This document shows, one piece after another, positions 57,406-64,000 of a stretch of DNA of 64,000 nucleotides. The stretch spans positions 1,736,001 to 1,800,000 of the forward strand of contig NZ_AP019307.1 in the NCBI RefSeq assembly GCF_003945325.1, in the 5' to 3' direction. The notes beneath the pieces are model-generated. The model did no database searches. It saw nothing but the letters and a program-made list of their open reading frames with translations, and was not told where the DNA came from. Every line of letters starts with the position of its first letter. The stretch's first letter is position 1. Both the position numbers and the translations under genes were made by a program. Source of the stretch: Nocardioides baekrokdamisoli (GTDB taxonomy: Bacteria; Actinomycetota; Actinomycetes; Propionibacteriales; Nocardioidaceae).

Positions 57406-58917
57406 ATGAGTGCCTCTCCGGTAGCGCTCGAACTCAAGCAACTGCACAAGAGCTACGGCGAAGTGCAGGCGCTGCGCGGCATCGACTTCACGGTGCAGTT
57501 CGGTGAAGTACGAGCCCTGCTCGGCAAGAACGGTGCCGGAAAGTCCACCCTGGTCAATCTGGTCTCCGGCGGTGAGCGACCGACCAGTGGCGAGATCTGG
57601 CTGGCTGGGGAGAAGGTCGCGTGGCACTCGCCCGGGGCGGCGCGCGACGGCGGAGTCAGCGTTGTCCACCAGGAGCTGTCACTCGCCCCGAACCTGTCGG
57701 TCGCCGAGAACATCAGTCTGGGTCAGTGGACGCGCAAGGGCATCATGGTCGATCGAGCCGCCATGGCTCGACGGGCCGAGACAGCCCTGGCTCGACTCGG
57801 GATCGACCTGCCCTTGTGGCGTGAGGCGTCGAAACTCAGCCTCGCGCAGCAGCAATTGGTCGAGATCGCCAAGGCCGTGGCTCAGGACGCCCGCCTTCTC
57901 ATCCTCGATGAACCCACCTCGGCCCTGAACGCCAAAGAGGTCGACGAGCTCATCGGTCTGGTGCGCAGGCTGGCGGGTGATGGCATTGCCGTCATCTACG
58001 TCTCGCACCGCATGCAGGAGATCCCGCGGGTCGCGGACAGTCTGACCGTGCTTCGTGATGGTCAGGAGGTCGCGACGCTGGCGAGCAGCGATGCCTCCCC
58101 GGAGCGGGTGGCGGCTCTGATCGCCGGTGACGAACTGGGCCATCGTCGTGCCGCGAACGTGTCGGCCTCGTCCGACGAGGTACTGCTCGAGGTCCGTGAC
58201 CTCGTGCCGGAGGGTGGGAATCACACCGGCAGAGCATCGTTCGACGTGCGCGCCGGTGAGGTCCTGGGCCTCGCCGGGGTGCTCGGGTCGGGCCGGTCGG
58301 AGATCCTCGAAGCCATCTACGGAGCCCGGCGGGCCACGGGGACGGTGGTGCTTTCGGGCCGCAAGCTCACCCGACGTCAACCGGCACGAATGCTGAGCCT
58401 GGGAATCGGCATGACCCCTGAGGACCGCAAGGGCGCCGGCATCATCGCGCCCCTGTCGGTCGGGGAGAACTTGTTGCTCTCGGCTCGCGGTCGCACGCTG
58501 CCGGCCGGACTTCTCAGACTGCGACGTGAGCGCGCCATCGTGGACGAATCCATTGCCGCCTTCAGCATCGCCACCTCCACATCACACAAGCTCATCGCGA
58601 AGCTCTCCGGCGGGAACCAGCAGAAGGCCGTCATCGGACGCCTGCTGGCCAGCCATCCGAAGGTCCTCCTTCTGGATGAACCGACTCGCGGGGTCGATCT
58701 CCACGCCAAGGCACAGATCTATGAACTCGTCCGAAACCTCGCGGTCCAAGGGGTCGGGGTCGTATTCGTCTCCTCGGAACTCGAGGAACTCGGCGAGGTG
58801 TGCGACCGGGTCCTCGTCATTCGCGAGGGCCGCGTCACCGCCGAGGTTCTGGGCGCCGATGCGTCCGCCGAAAATCTTCTTTCTCTATCCATCGCAGGAG
58901 CCACCCATGCTGACTGA
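57406..58917 (+). CDS. Sugar ABC transporter ATPase with two nucleotide-binding domains
   Basis: 503 residues, RbsA/XylG type. First domain: Walker A LLGKNGAGKSTLVNLVSGGE, signature LSLAQQQLVEIAKAVAQD, Walker B LLILDEPTSALN. Second domain: FDVRAGEVLGLAGVLGSGRS (degenerate Walker A as is usual), signature LSGGNQQKAVIGRLL, LLLDEPTRGVDLHAK. It energises import with the permease that follows. AAGGAG Shine-Dalgarno. Ends 11 nt inside the permease gene. Confidence 0.95.
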   Translation: MSASPVALELKQLHKSYGEVQALRGIDFTVQFGEVRALLGKNGAGKSTLVNLVSGGERPTSGEIWLAGEKVAWHSPGAARDGGVSVVHQELSLAPNLSVAENISLGQWTRKGIMVDRAAMARRAETALARLGIDLPLWREASKLSLAQQQLVEIAKAVAQDARLLILDEPTSALNAKEVDELIGLVRRLAGDGIAVIYVSHRMQEIPRVADSLTVLRDGQEVATLASSDASPERVAALIAGDELGHRRAANVSASSDEVLLEVRDLVPEGGNHTGRASFDVRAGEVLGLAGVLGSGRSEILEAIYGARRATGTVVLSGRKLTRRQPARMLSLGIGMTPEDRKGAGIIAPLSVGENLLLSARGRTLPAGLLRLRRERAIVDESIAAFSIATSTSHKLIAKLSGGNQQKAVIGRLLASHPKVLLLDEPTRGVDLHAKAQIYELVRNLAVQGVGVVFVSSELEELGEVCDRVLVIREGRVTAEVLGADASAENLLSLSIAGATHAD

Positions 58918-59911
58918 CGCAGCCCAACCGCCAACCACCGCGGCCACCCGAGCCGCATCTGCCCTCCGTCGACTCGTCGAATGGGAGAGTTTCGGGCTGC
59001 TCGTCGTGGTCGCGGCCGTCTTCTTCTGGCTGACGGCGTACGCGCCCTACTTCCTGACGCAGTCGAATCTGCTGAACGTCCTTCAACAGGCCGCGTTCTT
59101 CGGGATCATCGCGCTGGCGATGACCCTGGTCATCGTGGCCGGCGAGATCGACATCTCGGTCGGGTCACAAACGGCGCTGACATCGGCGCTCCTCGGCGTA
59201 CTGATCGGCAACCACGGCTGGCCACTGTGGCTGGCCTGCCTGGCAGTCATGGCCGAGGCGATGGCGCTGGGAGCCGTCGCCGGCTGGATCCGCTCGAAGT
59301 TCGAGGTCCCGACATTCATCATCACGCTCGCGCTCTACATGGCACTGCGCGGCGCGGCTCAGCTGATCACCAACAACTACTCCATCCCGATCAACGGCCA
59401 CTTCTTCTACTGGGGGACCGGACACGTCTTCGGCAAGATCCCGATTGCCGCCGTCTACTTCGTGGTCGCCTTCATCGTGTTCGGCTTCCTTGCCCGCTAC
59501 ACGGTGCTCGGGCGGTCCGTGTACGCAGTCGGCGGTAACGCCCGGTCCGCCGAGATGTCCGGCATTCGCGTACGACGTATCCGCGTCCTCGTCCTGGTCA
59601 TGTGCGGATTCACCGCAGCTCTCACGGGCATGCTCCAGACCGCCCAACTCTCGTCCGGCACACCCACGATCGGTGTCGGTCTCGAGTTCAGCGCCATCTC
59701 CGCGGCGATCATCGGCGGCTGCTCGTTGGCCGGCGGCAAGGGGACGATCACCGGGACGTTCATGGGCGTGATCTTCGTGGCGATGCTCAACGACGGGATG
59801 GTGCTGAGGGGCATCAACCCGAATGCGCAACCGGTCGTCCTGGGTGTCGTCGTCCTGGTTGCTGTCCTGATCAACGTGGTCCGTGCGAACCGGGTGGCGA
59901 AGCGTTCATGA
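58907..59911 (+). CDS. Sugar ABC transporter permease
   Basis: 334 residues from ATG 58907 (AGGAG Shine-Dalgarno), overlapping the ATPase gene by 11 nt. RbsC-type: [60 protein letters not shown] and [20 protein letters not shown]. About nine membrane segments. The only permease in the operon, so it probably works as a homodimer. Confidence 0.95.
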   Translation: MLTDAAQPPTTAATRAASALRRLVEWESFGLLVVVAAVFFWLTAYAPYFLTQSNLLNVLQQAAFFGIIALAMTLVIVAGEIDISVGSQTALTSALLGVLIGNHGWPLWLACLAVMAEAMALGAVAGWIRSKFEVPTFIITLALYMALRGAAQLITNNYSIPINGHFFYWGTGHVFGKIPIAAVYFVVAFIVFGFLARYTVLGRSVYAVGGNARSAEMSGIRVRRIRVLVLVMCGFTAALTGMLQTAQLSSGTPTIGVGLEFSAISAAIIGGCSLAGGKGTITGTFMGVIFVAMLNDGMVLRGINPNAQPVVLGVVVLVAVLINVVRANRVAKRS

Positions 59912-60567
59912 GTACTCCTGACGAGGTGCTGTTCAGCACGATCAACGACCGCTTGTACACAGCCGTCATCGGCGATGTCATGGACACGATGGGCTACTAC
60001 CACCAGTTCCTGCCCCCGAGCATCCGCCCGTTGCGCCCGGAGATGCGGGTCGCAGGCCGCGCGATGCCCGTGCTGGTGGCCGACGTGTACGGCCCCCAGA
60101 CGAAGCCCTTCGGGCTTCTCACCGAGGCGCTGGACGATCTGCGACCCGGCGAGGTCTACCTGGCCCGAGGCGGCGCCCAGCCGGCGGCGATGTGGGGCGA
60201 GATCCTCACCGCGACCGCCCAGAAGCGCGGTGCCGTCGGTGCCGTCGTGAACGGGTACCACCGCGACGCAGCCAAGGTGCTCGGCCAGGGATTCCCCGTC
60301 TTCAGTGCCGGCGCGTACGCACTCGACTCGAGCGTTCGTACCGTGGTCCTCGACTTCCGGGTGCCGATCGAGGTCGGCGAGGTACGCGTGACGCCGGGGG
60401 ACCTCGTGGTGGGGGACATCGATGGCGTGCTCGTGGTTCCGAAGAGCATCGAGGCGGAAGTCATCGAGCGAGCCATGGAGAAGGCCAGTACGGAGAACGT
60501 CGTACGTGCGGCGATCGAACGCGGAATGTCAGCGACCGAGGCGTTCGCGCGCCACGGCGTGCTGTGA
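59908..60567 (+). CDS. RraA-family protein (aldolase/demethylmenaquinone methyltransferase-like)
   Basis: 219 residues, ATG overlapping the permease stop by 4 nt. RraA fold: [53 protein letters not shown] (conserved G-x-x-R-D region) and [20 protein letters not shown]. Bacterial RraA-like proteins in sugar-acid operons are often HMG/KHG-type aldolases or isomerase-like enzymes rather than RNase E regulators. The exact reaction is unassigned. Confidence 0.88.
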   Translation: MSTPDEVLFSTINDRLYTAVIGDVMDTMGYYHQFLPPSIRPLRPEMRVAGRAMPVLVADVYGPQTKPFGLLTEALDDLRPGEVYLARGGAQPAAMWGEILTATAQKRGAVGAVVNGYHRDAAKVLGQGFPVFSAGAYALDSSVRTVVLDFRVPIEVGEVRVTPGDLVVGDIDGVLVVPKSIEAEVIERAMEKASTENVVRAAIERGMSATEAFARHGVL

Positions 60568-60591
60568 TGTCACGGATCTAGGAGACGGACG

Positions 60592-61677
60592 ATGGTTCAG
60601 CTGAGCGAAATGCTTCCCCCGCGCCCAGAGGCGTGGTGGCCGCTGCTCAAACAGTGCGGTGTCGACACGGTTGTCGGTCTGCTCAACGGCGCGGAACAGG
60701 ACCAGCGGATGTTCGCCGCGGTCGGCGCCCAGGACTTCGGCGCCGCTGGGAGTGGGCCTGCCCCCTGGAGTTTCGAAGCGATCAGGCGTGACAAGGCGTT
60801 GTTCGCCGAGCACGGCTTCAAGCTGATTGGGCTCGAGGACACCGCGCCGATGGACAACGCGCGGCTCGGCCTCCCGGGCCGCGACCAGGAGATCGAGAGC
60901 GTGATCGAGCAGATCCGCGCCATGGGCCGGCTGGAGATCCCGACGCTTTGCTACAACTGGATGGCGATCAGGACCTGGGGACGCACCGACGTCTCGATTC
61001 CCGCACGCGGCGGTGCTCTGGTCTCGGGGTTCCGGCTCGCGGATTCAGAGGCTCTGCCCCCGTTCGTCGCGCCGGGTGAGGTCACGTCGGACCAGCTGTG
61101 GTCGGCGCTGAAGTACTTCCTCGACGCGGTCATCCCGGAGGCCGAGGCGGCTGGCGTACGCCTTGGACTGCATCCGGACGACCCGCCACGGCCGCCGAGT
61201 CGCCAGCTCGACCGCAACCTTCCCCGCATCATGGGGACGGTCGATGCCTACCGGAAGTTGCTGGCGCTGCATCCCTCGCCGAGCAACGGCATCACGTTCT
61301 GTCAGGGCAACTGGGCGTTGATGGAGGAGGTCATCTCGGGCCAGACGTCGTTGCCGGACCTGATCACCGAACTGGCACCGGAGCACATCGCCTTCGTCCA
61401 CTTCCGCGACGTACGCGGCACCTTGGACGACTTCCGCGAGACCTTCCACGACGAGGGTCAGACCGATCTCCCGTCCTGCATGAAGGCCTACGCCGGGGCG
61501 GGCTTCGCGGGGCCGATGCGACCCGACCACGTCCCCACCATGGAGGGCGAGTCGAATGCGCGGCCCGGCTACGAGACCCTCGGTCGCCTGTTCGCGCTCG
61601 GCTATATCCGCGGTCTGCATCAGGCCGCGTACGGCTGCCACCCCGCGGCCGGACACCACGCGGAGGAGGTCTCCTGA
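60592..61677 (+). CDS. uxuA: Mannonate dehydratase
   Basis: 361 residues, AGGAGACGG Shine-Dalgarno. UxuA-type TIM barrel: YNWMAIRTWGRTDVSIPARG, GVRLGLHPDDPPRPPSRQLD, NGITFCQGNWALM, HIAFVHFRDVRGTLDDFRET (His/Asp metal site) and MRPDHVPTMEGESNARPGYE. It dehydrates D-mannonate to 2-keto-3-deoxygluconate in hexuronate breakdown. Its TGA shares one base with the next ATG. Confidence 0.93.
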   Translation: MVQLSEMLPPRPEAWWPLLKQCGVDTVVGLLNGAEQDQRMFAAVGAQDFGAAGSGPAPWSFEAIRRDKALFAEHGFKLIGLEDTAPMDNARLGLPGRDQEIESVIEQIRAMGRLEIPTLCYNWMAIRTWGRTDVSIPARGGALVSGFRLADSEALPPFVAPGEVTSDQLWSALKYFLDAVIPEAEAAGVRLGLHPDDPPRPPSRQLDRNLPRIMGTVDAYRKLLALHPSPSNGITFCQGNWALMEEVISGQTSLPDLITELAPEHIAFVHFRDVRGTLDDFRETFHDEGQTDLPSCMKAYAGAGFAGPMRPDHVPTMEGESNARPGYETLGRLFALGYIRGLHQAAYGCHPAAGHHAEEVS

Positions 61678-62483
61678 TGAGTGAGCTCGACGGCTGCGTT
61701 GCGCTGGTGACCGGCGGTTCCAGCGGGATCGGCGAGGGGGCCTCGTACGCCCTTGCACGACACGGAGCTGCGGTGGCGGTCCACGGGCGCGACCTGGCGG
61801 AGGCTGAAGGTGTCGCCGCCGGCATCCGGGCTCTCGGTGGACGGGCGATCGCCGTCGCCGGGCCCATCGATGTGGCACAGACCTCGATCGACGCGGTTGC
61901 TGCGACGGTCGCTGCCTTCGGGCGACTCGACGTCCTCGTGACCAGTGCGGGCATCCAGCGCTACGGCGATGCGGTGAGTACGACGGAAGCGCTGTGGGAC
62001 GAGGTGCTGGACGTCAACACCAAGGGTGTCTTCCTCGCCGCGAACGCCGCACTTCCCGTGATCAGACAAAGCCCCGGAGGAAGTGTCGTCATCGTCGCCT
62101 CCGTCCAGGGCTCGGCCTCGCAGGCCAACGTCGTCGCGTACACGACGAGCAAAGGTGCGCTGCACTCCATGGGGCGGGCGATGGCGATCGATGAAGCTGC
62201 CTACGGCGTCCGGGTCAACACGGTCAGCCCCGGGTCGGTCGACACCCCGATGCTGCGCCACTCCGCAGCCGAGTGGAGCGACGGTACGCCTGAGGGCGTC
62301 GAGCGCACGATCGCGAACTGGGGCACTGCGCATGCGCTGGGACGAGTCGCGTCCATCGATGAGGTCGGCGAGGTGATCGCCTTCCTCTCTGGTTCCCGGG
62401 CGAGTTTCATCACGGGTTCCGACGTCCGGGTCGATGGCGGTCTGCTCGCCAGGATCGCGGCCGCGCTTCCCGAGAAGGAGTGA
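61677..62483 (+). CDS. Short-chain dehydrogenase, probable sugar-acid oxidoreductase
   Basis: 268 residues, ATG 61677 overlapping the uxuA stop by one base (TGATG) with GGAGGAGG Shine-Dalgarno. TGGSSGIGEGASYALARHG, LVTSAGIQRYGDAV, Ser in VVIVASVQGSASQ, YTTSKGALHSMGRA (YxxxK) and the C-terminal RVDGG. Next to uxuA, a likely role is interconversion of fructuronate/mannonate or of the imported sugar acid; this is inferred from context. Confidence 0.9.
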   Translation: MSELDGCVALVTGGSSGIGEGASYALARHGAAVAVHGRDLAEAEGVAAGIRALGGRAIAVAGPIDVAQTSIDAVAATVAAFGRLDVLVTSAGIQRYGDAVSTTEALWDEVLDVNTKGVFLAANAALPVIRQSPGGSVVIVASVQGSASQANVVAYTTSKGALHSMGRAMAIDEAAYGVRVNTVSPGSVDTPMLRHSAAEWSDGTPEGVERTIANWGTAHALGRVASIDEVGEVIAFLSGSRASFITGSDVRVDGGLLARIAAALPEKE

Positions 62484-62486
62484 GTC

Positions 62487-63356
62487 ATGTCGGGCGACCT
62501 CACCATCACGACCGTGGTCCGATCCCACGCTCGAGTGGGTGAAGGACCGGTCTGGCGCGAAGGCCAACTGCACTGGGTGGACATCCTGGGCGGGCAGGTG
62601 CACGTCAGTGATCTCGAGGCAGGTGCCACGTCCACGTCGACGGTGCCCACCTGGGTGGGTGCTGCGGTGCCGATGGCGGGCGGCGGCCATGTCGCGGCGA
62701 CGCGGGAGGGCTTCGCGACGATCGTCGACGGTGTCCTCGACACGGTCAGCGGGTTCCTTCCCGAAGGGATCCGGATGAACGACGCCAAGTGCGATCCGAC
62801 CGGCCGGTTCTGGGCAGGAAGTTGCGCTGAGGACTTCGCTCCTGGCGCTGGCGCGCTGCACTGTCTGGAGGCGGACTGGACGCACCGTACGGTGCTCGAC
62901 GGGCTCACCCAGCCGAACGGCATCGGGTGGAGCCCCGATGCCTCGACGATGTACCTGATCGACACTCAGGACCTCGCGCTCTACGCCTACGCCTTCACGG
63001 CGGCGGACGGATCCGTCGGCGGTCGTCGCGTCGTCGCTCGCTTCGACGTGGAGCGCGATGGCTACCCGGACGGGTTGGCCGTTGATGCCGACGGCGCTGT
63101 CTGGATTGCGATGTGGGGCGGCGGTGCCGTGATCAGGGTCAGCCCCACGGGTGAGGTGCTGCGCCGAGTAGCGATGCCGGTGCTCCAGACGAGTTCATGC
63201 GCCTTCGTCGGGCCGGACCTCAGCGAACTCTGTGTCACCAGTGCGTCGGAGGGACTGGAGATCGGCGAGGACTCCCTCGATGGTTCGGTCTTCGTCGTTG
63301 CGGGCCTGGGCGTACGGGGGACTCCGGTGGCGACCTTCGCCGGGACGCGATCCTGA
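62487..63356 (+). CDS. SMP-30/gluconolactonase family lactonase
   Basis: 289 residues, GAAGGAG Shine-Dalgarno, 3 nt after the SDR. Six-bladed propeller: ARVGEGPVWREGQLHWVDIL (first metal-ligand Glu), RMNDAKCDPTGRFWAG (Asn), TQPNGIGWSPDASTMYLIDT (Asn) and YPDGLAVDADGAVWIAMWGG (Asp). It hydrolyses sugar lactones to the open acids, fitting a sugar-acid pathway that passes through a lactone. Last gene of the operon; a tRNA gene on the other strand follows 11 nt later. Confidence 0.93.
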   Translation: MSGDLTITTVVRSHARVGEGPVWREGQLHWVDILGGQVHVSDLEAGATSTSTVPTWVGAAVPMAGGGHVAATREGFATIVDGVLDTVSGFLPEGIRMNDAKCDPTGRFWAGSCAEDFAPGAGALHCLEADWTHRTVLDGLTQPNGIGWSPDASTMYLIDTQDLALYAYAFTAADGSVGGRRVVARFDVERDGYPDGLAVDADGAVWIAMWGGGAVIRVSPTGEVLRRVAMPVLQTSSCAFVGPDLSELCVTSASEGLEIGEDSLDGSVFVVAGLGVRGTPVATFAGTRS

Positions 63357-63367
63357 GATCGAGTTCG

Positions 63368-63455
63368 TGGCAGAGGGTGAGGGATTTGAACCCCCGGTGG
63401 GTCTCCCCACGACCGCTTTCAAGGCGGTTCCGATAGGCCGCTCCGGCAACCCTCC
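63368..63455 (-). tRNA. tRNA-Ser, anticodon UGA
   Basis: Minus-strand cloverleaf with 7-bp acceptor stem (GGAGGGT with ACCCTCT), discriminator G and an encoded CCA (complement of 63368-63370). Anticodon loop CTTGAAA with TGA at 63419-63421, a long class II variable arm (GTGGGGAGACCCAC) and T-arm GGTTCAAATCC. 88 nt, normal for tRNA-Ser. Confidence 0.96.
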
Positions 63456-63484
63456 ACGCCGCGGCAGGACCGCGACGCCTCAGC

Positions 63485-63859
63485 CTATCCGGCAGCGGTG
63501 GCAGCCCGGGATTCGGCTGCGACATCCTGCAACAGGCGGACGTAACGGGATGCGTCTGCCATCAACCGACGCAGATCGGTGCGTACGTCCTCGATGTCGG
63601 CTCGATCAAGGACTCCGTCGGCCAGGTCCGAGGCGCGGGTCAGGAGAGCCCCGCGCTCGCGCAGAGCGGTGTGGGCGGATGGCGTGTCCGAACTCCCGGC
63701 GGGCGCCCCGTTGACCACTGCCTCGCGTACGCCGCCGAGCCTCTGACGTACGCTCCATCGCCAGTTGCCGAGGGACGAGCCGGGTCGCGGCGGCGCGATC
63801 GCAGCCTCCAGCGCACGGAGGGCCGCGGTGAGCGCGACGATCTCCCGAGTCGGATCCAT
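63485..63859 (-). CDS. Small helical hypothetical protein
   Basis: 124 residues from ATG 63859, which lies 6 nt after CACACT (complement of 63866-63871) with no Shine-Dalgarno. The protein is Ala/Arg/Leu-rich and almost entirely helical (REIVALTAALRALEAAIAPP, ALRERGALLTRASDLADGVL, EDVRTDLRRLMADASRYVRL) with no signal or membrane segment. No family recognised. Confidence 0.6.
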   Translation of the reverse strand: MDPTREIVALTAALRALEAAIAPPRPGSSLGNWRWSVRQRLGGVREAVVNGAPAGSSDTPSAHTALRERGALLTRASDLADGVLDRADIEDVRTDLRRLMADASRYVRLLQDVAAESRAATAAG

Positions 63860-63937
63860 TCGGCCAGTGTGAGTCAGGTCACGCCATCCGGCAAGAGGGT
63901 GTGCTAACTGGTTGTTTGCATGCGGGAGAATGCCCCG

Positions 63938-64000
63938 GTGAGCAGCGCCCCCCAGATCTACCGTCCGCATCGCGCCCTGATCGCCCGCCTCCTGGGCACC
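63938..64000 (+). CDS. Start of a gene running off the window
   Basis: GTG 63938 is exactly 6 nt after GAGAAT (63926-63931), the leaderless spacing seen elsewhere. The first 21 codons are open to the edge and read SSAPQIYRPHRALIARLLGT after the start. Too short to identify. Confidence 0.5.
   Translation, partial: MSSAPQIYRPHRALIARLLGT

Noticed and set aside
1-64000. CRISPR arrays, prophage or integrase-driven element
   Set aside because: No regularly spaced direct repeats, no integrase, capsid or terminase genes seen. The mobile content is IS elements and toxin fragments only. The tRNA-Ser at 63368 has no visible att duplication near it.

Overview
The window is high-GC actinobacterial chromosome, most likely from the Nocardioidaceae (Nocardioides, Marmoricola or Aeromicrobium type). 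The evidence is the gene order DUF6049 / cca / ino1 / padR / class A PBP / GT87-like protein / rpsF-ssb-rpsR-rplI / dnaB, which actinobacteria keep on one side of oriC, together with a proteasome activator (Bpa), an F420-type LLM oxidoreductase, an MmpL transporter and a WS/DGAT acyltransferase. No search was run, so the genus is an inference.

Layout. (a) 1-16.3 kb is conserved core: the start of a DUF6049 envelope protein, CCA-adding enzyme, an OafA-type acyltransferase with SGNH domain, inositol-3-phosphate synthase and its PadR neighbour, a bifunctional PBP, a FemX-type aminoacyltransferase with an alanine-racemase-like partner, then rpsF-ssb-rpsR-rplI behind an S6:S18-type leader, and dnaB behind a group of DnaA boxes. 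(b) 16.3-27.1 kb is an insertion-riddled island. It holds three 1330-bp IS3-family copies (two identical and inverted, one diverged), remnants of another IS3 element and an IS110 element, a lone IS-like terminus, the 3' end of an RHS polymorphic toxin with a small membrane gene behind it, a second truncated C-terminal module with a small gene behind it, and an intact 866-residue secreted protein with 14 paired-cysteine repeats. (c) 27.2-30.7 kb is a stress and signalling cluster: a SigB/SigF-family sigma factor, two GAF-ANTAR regulators, DUF1003, DUF6458 and CsbD proteins; DUF6458 has a good SigB/SigF-type promoter and CsbD a weak one. (d) 30.8-37.2 kb is a five-gene lipid operon (hydrolase, lysophospholipid-type acyltransferase, acyl-CoA ligase, WS/DGAT, hydrolase) in which every junction is a 4-nt stop/start overlap, preceded by a KstR-like palindrome and followed by a TetR gene. 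(e) 37.2-53.3 kb is mixed: secreted GDSL hydrolase with ricin-type lectin, SDR, DUF1905, LLM oxidoreductase, acyl-CoA carboxylase beta subunit with TetR, MmpL, an EphD-like hydrolase-SDR fusion with a decayed SDR part, a chromate transporter, Bpa with a quinone oxidoreductase, a MITE-like inverted-repeat element, a nitrilase-family amidase and an amidohydrolase. (f) 53.4-63.4 kb holds a Tat-exported phospholipase C and a FadR/GntR-controlled sugar-acid operon (ABC importer, RraA-like protein, mannonate dehydratase, SDR, SMP-30 lactonase). A tRNA-Ser(UGA), a small hypothetical gene and the start of a further gene close the window.

A pattern runs across the window: many genes have no Shine-Dalgarno sequence but carry a TANNNT or CANNNT hexamer exactly 6 (sometimes 7) bases before the start codon, as expected for leaderless mRNAs. 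This settles several start codons. The strongest candidates for something little described are the 14-repeat secreted protein, the broken toxin cassettes in the island, the DnaA-box group ahead of dnaB and the MITE-like element that supplies a promoter -10.
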